Assembly: GCF_900104175.1 (NCBI RefSeq)
Contig: NZ_FNIX01000014.1
Location: 62,001 to 126,000, forward strand
DNA from: Lentzea jiangxiensis
GTDB taxonomy: Bacteria > Actinomycetota > Actinomycetes > Mycobacteriales > Pseudonocardiaceae
Direction of reading: 5' to 3'
Length of the DNA: 64,000 nucleotides
The stretch's first letter is position 1; each line of letters starts with the position of its first letter. Made by a program: the position numbers and the translations under genes. Positions 16,949 through 25,518 of this stretch are shown piece after piece. Below the pieces are notes generated by a model. That model made no database searches. It was given only the letters and a program-made list of their open reading frames with translations, and was not told the origin of the DNA.

Positions 16949-18250
16949 TCAGTTCTGCCGGGGCTCCGTCGGGTAGAGCGTGGCGGTCGTGACCGTCGTC
17001 CGCGGGGACGAGCACGGCTGGGAGGAAGACGGGCTGGACGAGGTCACCGGCGCGTTGAGCGACTGGATCTCCCGCGACGTCGTCGCCGCGGTGCTCGCGA
17101 CCCCGGCCTCCCCGGACGACTCGACGACCGTCTCCGCCCGCTCCACCGGCGGTGCCCGCCGCGCCTCGGAGGGCGGGACCGGCACGGACGACTGCGTCTT
17201 GCGCACGGTCTCCTGCCGCTGTCCACCGGGGTTGACCACGTTCTCGCGCGGCTTCTCCCGCTGCGGCTCCTGCGCGGGCGGCGGGTCGGCCACCACGAGG
17301 CCGCGGCTGTGCTCGGAGCTGGTCGAGCCCGACAGGTCCATGGCGATCACCGGGTTCTGGTCCGGCTGCAGCACCGCGACGCCCGGTCCGCCGTTGAACA
17401 CCGCGGCCATCGTGCCGACCATGCCGATCGTCGCCACGCTCGCCGCCGCGAGGGCCATCTTCGCCTTGGTGAGCAGCACCTTCCCGGCGAACGTGAGGCC
17501 CAGCGCCGCCGGCACGACCAGGAACGCCGCGTTGGCGCGCAGCGTCGCGCAGACCTCGTTCAGCTCGGCGTGCAGCTGCGAACACGACGCACAGGTGTCG
17601 AGGTGGGCGCGGATCCGGCGTTCCTCGACGCCCTGGACCCCGCCGGCCGTGTAGGTGCCGAGCTTCGACCGGATCGCCGCGCACGACGAACGCCCGTCGT
17701 CGGCGGCGAGGTGCGCCTGCAGATACGCCGCACGCAGGCCTTCGCGCGCACGGCGGGCCAACGCCGACATGGCGTTGGGCGAGAGTCCGAAGTGCGGTGC
17801 CACGGTGGCGGGGCGTTCGCCCTCCACCTCGACGCGCCACAGCACTACCCGCCAGCGTTCCGGCAGGCTGGAGAAAGCCCTGGTGATGAGGTTGTGCTCG
17901 ACCCGGCTGTTCGCGTTGTCGCTCACCGGCTCGACGCGCCGGCCCAGCTCCTCGTCCTCCACCGGCACGTCCCGGCGCCGCCCGCTCCACTCCCACGCGA
18001 CGCGGCGGGCGACCGTCAGCAGGTAGGTGCGGACGTGGTCCGTCGGACCGCTGCCGCGGCGGATCGCCTGCAGCATGCGGAAGAACGCCTCGGCGGTGAG
18101 ATCGTCGGCTTCGGCCGCCTCGCGGACGTGCCTGAGGGAAAAGCGGCGGATCGCGTCCGCATGCCGGGAGAACAGTTCGCCGTAGGCCGAGTCGTCTCCC
18201 TCGCGCACCCTGGCGAGCAGGTCCCGGTCGACCTCGTTCTCGTCGACCAT
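16949..18250 (-). CDS. ECF sigma factor fused to zinc-finger and membrane domain
   Basis: 433 residues from the ATG at 18250, with GAGG 6 nt upstream. Sigma region 2 spans about 15-85 (RREAAEADDLTAEAFF-like) and region 4 about 125-185. A zinc-finger anti-sigma-like domain follows at 190-235 with His216-x3-Cys220-x2-Cys223. Two hydrophobic segments lie at about 242-285, followed by a long Pro/Ser/Thr/Glu-rich tail of about 145 residues. Such single-chain sigma/anti-sigma proteins with C-terminal extensions are known in actinobacteria (ECF52/53-like groups). A membrane-tethered sigma factor would need release or an allosteric switch. The signal is unknown. Confidence 0.85.
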   Translation of the reverse strand: MVDENEVDRDLLARVREGDDSAYGELFSRHADAIRRFSLRHVREAAEADDLTAEAFFRMLQAIRRGSGPTDHVRTYLLTVARRVAWEWSGRRRDVPVEDEELGRRVEPVSDNANSRVEHNLITRAFSSLPERWRVVLWRVEVEGERPATVAPHFGLSPNAMSALARRAREGLRAAYLQAHLAADDGRSSCAAIRSKLGTYTAGGVQGVEERRIRAHLDTCASCSQLHAELNEVCATLRANAAFLVVPAALGLTFAGKVLLTKAKMALAAASVATIGMVGTMAAVFNGGPGVAVLQPDQNPVIAMDLSGSTSSEHSRGLVVADPPPAQEPQREKPRENVVNPGGQRQETVRKTQSSVPVPPSEARRAPPVERAETVVESSGEAGVASTAATTSREIQSLNAPVTSSSPSSSQPCSSPRTTVTTATLYPTEPRQN

Positions 18251-18424
18251 CACAGGCCTCAACATGCCACAAGGGGCCAGAACTGCTCCTGGTCGAGAAC
18301 AGGTCGATATACAAGACCATCCGTTAGTCGTGGGCTGTTCAGCGCAACGCGATCGGTGACAGGACGGTCACAGGTGGGCGTCGTGCGGTCGGCCGGAGAA
18401 GATCGAGCGACTATCGTCACGTGC

Positions 18425-18823
18425 GTGGTGGACTGGCGGGAACGCGCTTCGGCTCTGGTGCCGGAACTTCGGGCTGTCGCCGAAGCCGGGGAATGGTCCT
18501 GCCACGTCTTCTTCTCCGAGCTCTGCCAGCTGACCCAGGAAGCGCACCGCGAGCAGGACGACGACGTGCTGCGGCGCGCGTACGGGTTCGCGCACTGGTG
18601 CTTCCACCAGCCGGAGCAGTTCCTGGGGAACGCGGCGCTGATCAGCTTCTACGAGCACGTGTTCGACGACTGGGACCTCCGCGAGGAGGTCGCCGCGTGG
18701 CTCCCGGTCGACGTGCTGCCCAAGGTGCGGGCGCTGTGGGAGTGGCGGTGGCCCAAGGAGCAGTTGTCCGAGGTAGATCAACTGCTGGCCGGTTTGGCAC
18801 CCCCCTCGCAGGACGCGGTTTGA
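18425..18823 (+). CDS. Small acidic cytoplasmic protein, unknown (DUF7674-like?)
   Basis: 132 residues from GTG 18425 (or GTG 18428). A TATCGT box ends about 8 nt before the start, so the transcript may be leaderless. The protein is soluble, acidic and rich in Trp and Phe, with the string GFAHWCFHQPEQFLGNAALI and a C-terminal DVLPKVRALWEWRWPKEQL. I recall similar conserved actinobacterial proteins of the DUF7674 type but cannot verify it. It is divergent from the fused sigma gene and runs into tRNA-Gly. Confidence 0.65.
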   Translation: MVDWRERASALVPELRAVAEAGEWSCHVFFSELCQLTQEAHREQDDDVLRRAYGFAHWCFHQPEQFLGNAALISFYEHVFDDWDLREEVAAWLPVDVLPKVRALWEWRWPKEQLSEVDQLLAGLAPPSQDAV

Positions 18824-18855
18824 GGCTGTTGTATAGTTCTCCCCCGTAAGGCAGT

Positions 18856-18928
18856 GCGGATGTAGCGCAGTTGGTAGCGCATCACCTTGCCAAGGTGAGG
18901 GTCGCGAGTTCGAGTCTCGTCATCCGCT
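18856..18928 (+). tRNA. tRNA-Gly (GCC)
   Basis: A complete cloverleaf of 73 nt: acceptor arms GCGGATG and CATCCGC, D-stem GCGC/GCGC, anticodon stem TCACC/GGTGA with loop TTGCCAA (anticodon GCC), and T-arm GCGAG/CTCGT around TTCGAGT. No CCA is encoded. Confidence 0.97.
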
Positions 18929-18931
18929 CTC

Positions 18932-18970
18932 GGAAGAAGTCCGGTATCCCTCGGGTGCCGGACTTCTTCC
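18932..18970. terminator. Strong hairpin after tRNA-Gly
   Basis: A 13-bp perfect inverted repeat (18932-18944 and 18958-18970) follows the tRNA by 3 nt, with GTTTC after it. It can also end the converging S66 gene. Confidence 0.85.
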
Positions 18971-18973
18971 GTT

Positions 18974-19833
18974 TCAGCGAACTGCGGGCCCCACCGTGAG
19001 CGTGCCCGCGTCGGCGTCCAGCTCCGCCACCGGTTCCAGCGGCAACGACAGCGGGTCGTCGCCGTGGCCGGCGTCGATGCCGCCGATCAGCGGCACGCCC
19101 AGCGGCTCCAGCCGGTCGCGCAGCACGTCGAGCACCGTCCAGCCGCGGTCGGCGAAGTCCTCGAAACCCGGGAACCGGCCGAGCGCGACCCCGCGCAGTC
19201 CCGCGAGCGACCCCGACCGGAGGAGCTGCGTCAGCTGCCGGTCGACGTGCCCCAGCCCGACCGCGCGGGGCCTCCAGGAACAGGACCGCGCCGGCCAGGC
19301 TCGGCAGTCCGGCGCCGACGGACCAGGCGAGGGTGCCGAGGTGCCCGCCGACGACGTTCCCGGTCGCGGTGCAGCACGACGGGCTCGCCGTCCATCAGCA
19401 ACGACCGCGTCGCGGCCGCCGAGCGCGCGCCCGCCAGGAACCCGTGGACACCGGTGACGCGGCAGTGCCGCCACAGCGCCGGGTGGAGGTTCGTGATGTC
19501 GCTGAACCCGACCAGCGGTTTGGGATCGGCGCGCACGGCGTCGAAGCCGAGGTCGTGGGCGATGCGGTACGCGCCGGCGCCGCCCCTGGTGGCGATCACC
19601 GCCCGCACTCCGGGATCGCGGTAGGCGTCGTCGAGGCCGGCCGGCCGGTCGGCGTCGCGGCCAGCCAGGTAGCCGTGGCGGTCGAGGGCGTGCTCGCCCA
19701 CCTCGACGACGAGTCCCCAGCTCTCCAGCACCCGCACGGACTCGGCGAGGACCTCCTCGCTCGGGCAGCTCGCCGGTGACACGAGGCGGACCCGGTCCCC
19801 GGCGACGACCCGCGGCGGCAGCACGACGTTCAC
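18974..19833 (-). pseudogene. LD-carboxypeptidase (peptidase S66), two frameshifts
   Basis: Read from the GTG at 19833 (GGAGAG 6 nt upstream), the frame encodes the S66 N-terminal domain (RVRLVSPAS, ATRGGAGAYRIA, LVGFSDITNLHPALW). At about 19365-19375 homology moves to a second frame (TATGNVVGGHLGTLAWSVGA). At about 19259-19268 it moves to a third frame (GHVDRQLTQLLRSG, ALGRFPGFEDFADRG) that runs to the stop at 18974. Restored, the product would have about 286 residues, normal for muramoyltetrapeptide LD-carboxypeptidases. All segments are well preserved, so this is either a young pseudogene or two sequencing errors. The position of the usual nucleophile Ser after GGxG reads Ala here, which may be typical of this subgroup. 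Confidence 0.8.
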
Positions 19834-19955
19834 ACAGGGGACTCTCCAGTCCCGCACGGTGGTTCACGGGGTGATCTCCAGGCCGAGCCGTGAAAGGGTG
19901 GAGCCGTTCGCTCGCATCACCCTGATCGAGCTCGTTCGACAAGGACTCGGAGACC

Positions 19956-20384
19956 ATGGCCATCACGCAGACGGCAAACGCGCACTGGGAAGGCTCCCTC
20001 GTCGAGGGCAAGGGCAACGTCAGCCTCGCCACCTCCGGCTCGGGCAGCTTCGACATCGACTGGAAGGCGCGCGCCGAGGAGGCGGGCGGCAAGACCAGCC
20101 CCGAAGAGCTCATCGCCGCCGCGCACTCCTCCTGCTACTCCATGGCGCTCTCGCACGGCCTGACCGGCGCGGGCACGCCGCCCACCTCCATCGACACCAA
20201 GGCGGAGGTCTCGTTCCAGGCGGGCGTCGGCATCACCGGCATCCACCTGACCGTCCGCGCCTCCGTGCCGGGCCTGTCCCAGGAGGACTTCGTCGCGGCC
20301 GCCGAGGGCGCCAAGGCGAACTGCCCGGTCTCCAAGGCGCTCGCGGCCGTCGAGAACATCACCCTCGACGCTGCCCTGGTCTGA
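19956..20384 (+). CDS. OsmC/Ohr-family peroxiredoxin-like protein
   Basis: 142 residues with CGGAGACC before the ATG. The redox cysteines are in HSSCYSMAL and ANCPVSKAL. The N-terminus (ANAHWEGSLVEGKGNVSL) and the overall length match the OsmC subgroup, which reduces organic hydroperoxides with lipoyl or thiol donors. The 3' end overlaps the convergent P450 gene by 26 nt. Confidence 0.92.
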   Translation: MAITQTANAHWEGSLVEGKGNVSLATSGSGSFDIDWKARAEEAGGKTSPEELIAAAHSSCYSMALSHGLTGAGTPPTSIDTKAEVSFQAGVGITGIHLTVRASVPGLSQEDFVAAAEGAKANCPVSKALAAVENITLDAALV

Positions 20385-21405
20385 ACCTCAGCTCCGCGGG
20401 CCCATGACTGATCAGGTGCCTGCGGTAGCGCACGTCGCCGGGCTGCTCGGCCACCTCGCACGAGCGGTCGAGCAGCTCTTCGACGACGATCCGGCCCTGC
20501 AGGCGCGCCAGCTGGGCGCCGAGGCAGTGGTGCGGGCCGTGCCCGAAGCCCAGGTGCGCCGGCACGGACGGCCTGCCGGGGTCGAAGTCCTCGGTGAACA
20601 CCTCCGGGTCGCGGTTGCCCGCCGCGTAGTCGAGGAACAGGTGCTCACCCTCCCCGACCTGCACGCCGCCCATCACCACCGGGCGCGTCGCCGTGCGGAA
20701 GAAGCCGGTCAACGGGGAGTCGAGGCGCACCACCTCCTCCACCACTCCGCCTGATCGGCGCTCCCGTACGTCCAGCCGCAGGACCGCGCTGGCCAGCATG
20801 TTCGTGGTCGAGTCGGTGCCGGCGACGACGACCGCGAGGCACAGCGCCAGCCGTTCCTGCTCCGACAGCTGTCCTCCGCGGAACGCGTTCGAGCGCCCGA
20901 AGTAGGCGCGGAACTCTCCCATCGCGGCGAAGTACGGCCCGAGGACCCGTGCGCTGACCTCCTCGCCGCTCGTCAGGTCCAGCACCGGCGCCACGATCTC
21001 GCGGAACAGCGGGAAGTCCGCGTCCGGCACGTCGAGCACGTCCGCGACGACGCCCAGCGCGAACGGGGCGGCGAAATCGCCGACGAAGTCGACTTCCTCC
21101 TCCAGTTCGTCGAGCAGCGCCCTCGCACGATTCCTGATCGGGTCAGCCATTCGGCGCACGGCCGTTTGAGTGAATTCGTGGTTCGCCGCTCCGCGAATTC
21201 GGGCGTGCCTGGCGCCGTCCGCGGTGTTGAGCGAGGACATCAATTCCAACAATCGCCGCTGCTCCGGCGGCAGCAGCGCCGCCACGGCCGCGAGCTGCGG
21301 ACCTGCCGAGTTCCGGGAGGAGAACGTCACCGGATCAGCCAGCACGGCGCACAGGTCGGCGTATGCGGTCACCCGCCGCGCGTTGATTCTCGGGTCGAAT
21401 TCCAT
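20359..21405 (-). CDS. Short cytochrome P450
   Basis: 348 residues from the ATG at 21405, about 50 shorter than usual. The chain begins near the B-helix region (NARRVTAYADLCAVLADPVTFSSR), so the N-terminal proline-rich segment and beta-1 are missing. The I-helix motif AGTDSTT, the K-helix VEEVVRLDSP and the haem loop FGHGPHHCLG (Cys at about 294) are intact. The J-helix segment between I and K is also about 12 residues shorter than normal. It is divergent from the AfsR-type regulator, 57 nt apart, suggesting joint control. No biosynthetic cluster surrounds it. Confidence 0.85.
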   Translation of the reverse strand: MEFDPRINARRVTAYADLCAVLADPVTFSSRNSAGPQLAAVAALLPPEQRRLLELMSSLNTADGARHARIRGAANHEFTQTAVRRMADPIRNRARALLDELEEEVDFVGDFAAPFALGVVADVLDVPDADFPLFREIVAPVLDLTSGEEVSARVLGPYFAAMGEFRAYFGRSNAFRGGQLSEQERLALCLAVVVAGTDSTTNMLASAVLRLDVRERRSGGVVEEVVRLDSPLTGFFRTATRPVVMGGVQVGEGEHLFLDYAAGNRDPEVFTEDFDPGRPSVPAHLGFGHGPHHCLGAQLARLQGRIVVEELLDRSCEVAEQPGDVRYRRHLISHGPAELRFRPGQRRG

Positions 21406-21462
21406 TGCGCTATCTTGGCGCGGTTCCAGCCTTTGTCGGGGGCTGACGACAGGACGAACAAC

Positions 21463-24267
21463 GTGATCATCCGGCTGCTCGGACCGCTCGAACTCACCGG
21501 TCCGAACGGAGCGGTTCAGCTCAGCAGCGCGGGGCAGCGGACGCTGGTGGCCCGGCTGGCGCTGAACCCGGGTGAAACGGTGCCGAGGAGTGCGCTCGTG
21601 GACGCGCTCTGGTCGGACGGGGCACCGGCGAGCGCGACGAAGACCCTGCACAGCCTCCTCGCGCGGCTGCGCGGGCAGATCCGCGACGCCGGGCTCGGCG
21701 AGCTGATCACGACCCGCGAGCAGGGCTACGTGCTGAACGCGTCGGCGGAGACCGTGGACGTGGCACGGTTCGAGGCGCTCGTCGCAGCAGCACGGCACAG
21801 CGATGAGCCGTCGGAGTCGGCGAAGATGCTGCGCGAGGCCCTCGCGTTGTGGACGGGCGACCCTCTCGCGGACTGCCGGCCGGGCGAGTGGACTCGCCAG
21901 GAGTCCGCGCGGCTCGTCGGCCTGCGGATGGACGCGACCGAGGACCTGATGGACGCCTCCCTCGCGCTGGGCGAGCACGCCGCGGTGGCGCCGCTGGTCA
22001 ACGCGCTGGTCGAGCGGCACCCGTTCCGCGAACGGCTGTGGGAGCAGCTGATGATCGCCCTGCACCGCTGCGGGCGGCAGGCCGAGTCGCTGGCGGCGTT
22101 CCAGCGGGCGCGCGCCGTCCTGGCCGACGAGCTCGGCATCGAGCCGGGCACGCGGCTGCGCGACCTCGAGCAGGCGGTGCTGACCGCCGACCCGCGTCTC
22201 GACCTGCCGGAACGGGTGGTGGTGCCGGTGCGCGGCAACCTCCCGGCCGACCGGTCGAGCTTCGTCGACCGCCCGGAAACCGAGCACGTCACGGACCTGA
22301 TCAGGCAGCACCGGCTGGTCACGCTGATCGGCGTCGGCGGTGTCGGCAAGACCCGGCTGGCCCTGCACGTCGCCCGCGCCGAGCAGCCGCCGGACGGCGC
22401 GTGGCTGGTCGAGCTGGCGGCGTTGCGCGACCGGGCGCTCGTCCCCCACACCGTCGCCGAGGCGCTGAGCGTGGTCGACCAGACCGGGCGGGGGCAGCTG
22501 ACCGTGCTCACGGAGTTCCTCGCCGACCGGGACGCGTTGCTGGTGCTCGACAACTGCGAGCACGTCGTCGACCACTGCGCGGTCCTGGTCGACACGTTGC
22601 TGCGGGCGGCACCGAAGCTCCGTGTCATCGCCACGTCCCGGCGCGCGCTGCGCGTGTACGGCGAGCAGGTGCTGTCCGTGGCGCCGTTGTCCGTTCCGCA
22701 TCCCGCGGCGACGTTGTTCGCCCGACGCGCCGACGCCGCGATTCCCGGTTCGTTCGTCATCACGGATGCCAACGAGCAGGCGGTGGCGGACCTGTGCCGG
22801 CGGCTGGACGGCATCCCGCTCGCGATCGAGATGGCGGCGTTGCGGATGAGAGCGCTCACACCAGCGCGGCTGCTGGAACGGCTCGACGACAGGTTCCGGG
22901 TGCTGACCGGCGGCGGCAGGACCGCGTTGCCCCAGCACCGGACGCTGCTCGCGATGCTGGAGTGGAGCTTCGACCTCTGCTCGCCGCGCGAACAGCTGCT
23001 GTGGGCGCGGGTGTCGGTGTTCGTCGGCGGCTTCGACCTCGCCGCGGCCGAGGCGGTGTGCTCGGACGACGCGCTGACCGCGGATTTCATGTTCGACGCG
23101 GTCGACGGGCTGGTCGAAAAATCCGTGCTGCAGCGCGAAGAACACGTCGGCGTTGCGCGCTATCGGTTGCTGGAGACGATGCGCCAGTTCGGGCAGACGC
23201 GGCTGCGTGCGAGCGGCGAAGAGCAACGGCTGAAGATCCGCCATCGCGACTACTACGCAAACCTTGCGGCACAAGGTGAACGGGCTTGGTTCACGTCACG
23301 GCAGCTGGCGACGGTCGGCGCGATGACGGCCGAACGCGGCAACCTGCGGGCGGCGCTGGAGCACTCGCTGACGACGCCGGGCGAGGCCGACGCCGGTCTG
23401 CGGCTGGCGGCGACGCTGTGGTTCCACTGGGTCGGCTGCGGTCGGTTCGCCGAGGGACGGCACTGGCTGGACCGGGCGCTGTCGCTCGAGACCGAACCGT
23501 CGAAGGCGCGTTGCAAGGCGTTGTGGGTCAACGGGTACGTGGCGACGTTGCAGGGCAACACCTCCGCGGTGCCGGCGCTGCTGGAGACGTGCCGCAGCGA
23601 GGCGGCGCGGCTGCGGGACGAGGACGCCGACGTCTTCGCGACCTGCGTCCGGGGTGCGGCGGCGGTGTTCGACGACGACCTGCCGCTGGGCGCGGAACTG
23701 CTGTCGGAAGCCGACCGGCGTCACGCCGAACTGGGGCACCTGGACAGCAACGTGATCATGGCGAAGGTGGCGCTGGCCATCACAGTGGCGTTCAGCGGCC
23801 AACTCGACCGTGCGGCGGAGATCTGCGCAGAAGCTCGGGCCGTGTGTGAGGAGAACGGTGAGCTGTGGGCGCGCGCGTACGCGTTGTACGTCCTGGCGAT
23901 CGTCGCGATGGGACGCGGAGACGTTGCCGAGGCCCGTGCGCTGGCGATGTCGTCGTTGCACATCAAGGCGAAGTTCGACGACCTGCTCGGCATCGCGGTG
24001 TCGGTGGAGCTGCTGGCGCTGATCGCGGCGGTGACCGGCCATCCCGCGCACGCCGCGCTGGTGCTGGGCGGCGCGGACCGCGTGTGGCGGTCGGTCGGGT
24101 TGCCGCTGTTCAGGTCGGCGAACTTCGCGGCCTCGCACGACCAGTGCGTGGCGTTGTGCCGGCAGGCCCTCGGTGAAGAGGCCTACGGCGAGCACTTCGC
24201 CCGTGGCGCCGCGATGACCGTGTCCGCCGTGGTGGAGGTGGCCGCGAAGGACCTCGCGCAGCCGTGA
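21463..24267 (+). CDS. AfsR/SARP-type transcriptional regulator (BTAD-NB-ARC-TPR)
   Basis: 934 residues from GTG 21463. An OmpR-type winged helix at about 1-92 (MIIRLLGPLELTG...EQGYVLN) is followed by the bacterial transcriptional activation domain, about 95-245 (FRERLWEQLMIALHRCGRQAESLAAFQ). The NB-ARC ATPase has Walker A GVGGVGKTRLA at about 290 and Walker B ALLVLDNCEH at about 360. The second half is TPR-like helices. This is the architecture of AfsR-class activators of secondary metabolism, but no LuxR domain is present. Its divergent partner is a short P450, the likely target. Confidence 0.93.
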   Translation: MIIRLLGPLELTGPNGAVQLSSAGQRTLVARLALNPGETVPRSALVDALWSDGAPASATKTLHSLLARLRGQIRDAGLGELITTREQGYVLNASAETVDVARFEALVAAARHSDEPSESAKMLREALALWTGDPLADCRPGEWTRQESARLVGLRMDATEDLMDASLALGEHAAVAPLVNALVERHPFRERLWEQLMIALHRCGRQAESLAAFQRARAVLADELGIEPGTRLRDLEQAVLTADPRLDLPERVVVPVRGNLPADRSSFVDRPETEHVTDLIRQHRLVTLIGVGGVGKTRLALHVARAEQPPDGAWLVELAALRDRALVPHTVAEALSVVDQTGRGQLTVLTEFLADRDALLVLDNCEHVVDHCAVLVDTLLRAAPKLRVIATSRRALRVYGEQVLSVAPLSVPHPAATLFARRADAAIPGSFVITDANEQAVADLCRRLDGIPLAIEMAALRMRALTPARLLERLDDRFRVLTGGGRTALPQHRTLLAMLEWSFDLCSPREQLLWARVSVFVGGFDLAAAEAVCSDDALTADFMFDAVDGLVEKSVLQREEHVGVARYRLLETMRQFGQTRLRASGEEQRLKIRHRDYYANLAAQGERAWFTSRQLATVGAMTAERGNLRAALEHSLTTPGEADAGLRLAATLWFHWVGCGRFAEGRHWLDRALSLETEPSKARCKALWVNGYVATLQGNTSAVPALLETCRSEAARLRDEDADVFATCVRGAAAVFDDDLPLGAELLSEADRRHAELGHLDSNVIMAKVALAITVAFSGQLDRAAEICAEARAVCEENGELWARAYALYVLAIVAMGRGDVAEARALAMSSLHIKAKFDDLLGIAVSVELLALIAAVTGHPAHAALVLGGADRVWRSVGLPLFRSANFAASHDQCVALCRQALGEEAYGEHFARGAAMTVSAVVEVAAKDLAQP

Positions 24268-24276
24268 CGCGAGCTC

Positions 24277-24530
24277 GTGACGACACGGACCGACCAGACG
24301 GCGTCGCTCGCGTGCGGAGCCGTGTTGCACCACGTGCGGGTCGCGTTGTCGGCGATGGGGTGGGACTGCCACGTGCTGCGGTCTCCCCACGCGGACGACG
24401 AGGTGGCGTGCTGCTCCGGCTGCTCGGACGGGACTCGCTGAGCGTCGGTGAGGCCGCGAGTGCCGTGCTGCCGGACTCGACCGTGCAGTCACCCAATGCC
24501 GAACCGTTGCCTCCGTCGGCACGCCAGGTC
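24277..24530 (+). pseudogene. Remnant of an Acg-type nitroreductase
   Basis: From a GTG at 24277 one frame reads TRTDQTASLACGAVLHHVRVALSAMGWDCHVLRSP before stopping at 24441. A second frame then continues with SLSVGEAASAVLPDSTVQSPNAEPL. Both pieces resemble parts of actinobacterial Acg-family nitroreductases (the N-terminal LSCGAALHHLRVALA segment and the later GEAxSAVL segment), with the middle missing. The region is therefore a deleted, frameshifted copy. No start signal or full domain remains. Confidence 0.6.
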
Positions 24531-24555
24531 TTCCTCCGGCGAGGACCATGGGTGC

Positions 24556-24948
24556 GTGGACCGGGACAGAACGCTGGCGCACCTCAGCCACGACGACTGG
24601 CGCAGCCCCGACTCGTCGTCGACCCAGCTCTACCGGGACCTGTGCGCCCTGCGGGACCTGCCGGTGGGACAGCTGACACCGACATCGCTGCACCTGCTCG
24701 TCACCCACCAGGTGGGCCTCGACGTGACCGCGCTGCTGGCGCTGGAACACGTCGAGCGCGATCCTCTCGGATCAGTCGCGCTGTACCCCGGTGACCTGCT
24801 CGCCGCTCTACTGAGAGTAGATCATTCCTTCTGGTCCGATCACCCTGAGTTACTGGCTAGGATGTCCGCGGTGCTGGACCGACTGCGCGTCTTACCCGAC
24901 GGCGATTGGCAGCTGCTCATGTCCGCTGCGGACCAGTTCCCCGGCTAG
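24556..24948 (+). CDS. CdiI-like contact-dependent inhibition immunity protein, orphan
   Basis: 130 residues from GTG 24556. The body reads LRDLPVGQLTPTSLHLLVTHQVGLDVTALLALEHVERDPL and then YPGDLLAALLRVDHSFWSDHPELLARM. The pattern PxxxLTxxxLxxLIxQxxGL...ALExLxxDPL...YPGDLLxxLL...FW is that of a family of contact-dependent growth inhibition immunity proteins common in actinobacteria. Such proteins neutralise a cognate nuclease toxin. No toxin or CdiA/Rhs gene lies beside it, so it is an orphan in this window. Start choice is moderately sure. Confidence 0.7.
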   Translation: MDRDRTLAHLSHDDWRSPDSSSTQLYRDLCALRDLPVGQLTPTSLHLLVTHQVGLDVTALLALEHVERDPLGSVALYPGDLLAALLRVDHSFWSDHPELLARMSAVLDRLRVLPDGDWQLLMSAADQFPG

Positions 24949-25048
24949 ACGCGTACCGGCGGTTTTCAGGACGATCGCGCTGCTGTCACAGAGCGTAGTC
25001 CAAGTGATGTTCACAAAGCTTTGGTTGAATCGAAAACAACCGGTTCCC

Positions 25049-25077
25049 TTGACCCAACCGAGTGAACGGGATAGGCA
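25049..25077 (+). promoter_or_regulatory. Promoter of the Ser/Thr-rich protein gene
   Basis: TTGACC at 25049-25054, a 17-nt spacer, and TAGGCA at 25072-25077. The predicted start of transcription falls at about 25084, the GTG start codon itself, so the mRNA is probably leaderless. Confidence 0.6.
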
Positions 25078-25083
25078 GTCGGG

Positions 25084-25518
25084 GTGTTGGCGGCGATGAG
25101 TGGGCCCGGTCGGCTCGCAACCGGTGCTCTCCTGGGCGTTGTCGTCGCCGCGTTTTACGTGCTCGCGCCCCATGTCGGGTCGCTGGCGTCGGGCGATTCG
25201 CAACAGCCGGGAGGCGGCGACCCCGCCCGCGTCTCGCTGATCAACACCCCGTCGCTGCTGCCGACGCAGACCGAGACGCCGTCACAGACGGTGGCGGGCA
25301 GTTCATCGTCCGCAGCGTCTTCGTCGTCTTCGTCGTCTTCGTCGGCCTCAGCGTCCTCGTCGTCCAACGCGACGACCACGACGACCACCACGAACACGAC
25401 CACCACGACGGTGACGACGACTCAGGCGGCGCCACCCGTCACCACCACGACGACCTCGCGGCCGCGGCCGACAACGACGACCACGACCACGAGGCCGTGC
25501 GGGCTCATCTTCTGCTGA
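25084..25518 (+). CDS. Exported or membrane-anchored Ser/Thr-rich low-complexity protein
   Basis: 144 residues if the leaderless GTG at 25084 is used; ATG 25096 is the alternative. One hydrophobic segment ([18 protein letters not shown]) could be a signal anchor. The rest is nearly all Ser, Thr, Ala and Pro: a poly-Ser tract, then a poly-Thr tract with Asn and Val, ending in RPCGLIFC. Such stalks are usually O-mannosylated in actinobacteria. The two C-terminal cysteines are notable. No domain can be named. Confidence 0.65.
   Translation: MLAAMSGPGRLATGALLGVVVAAFYVLAPHVGSLASGDSQQPGGGDPARVSLINTPSLLPTQTETPSQTVAGSSSSAASSSSSSSSSASASSSSNATTTTTTTNTTTTTVTTTQAAPPVTTTTTSRPRPTTTTTTTRPCGLIFC

Noticed and set aside
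21406-23274. Upstream extension of the P450 frame on the minus strand
   Set aside because: It runs antisense through the AfsR-type gene with low-complexity content; the P450 fold begins at the ATG at 21405.
20359-24267. Secondary-metabolite cluster around the P450/AfsR pair
   Set aside because: No PKS, NRPS, terpene synthase or RiPP genes are in the window.
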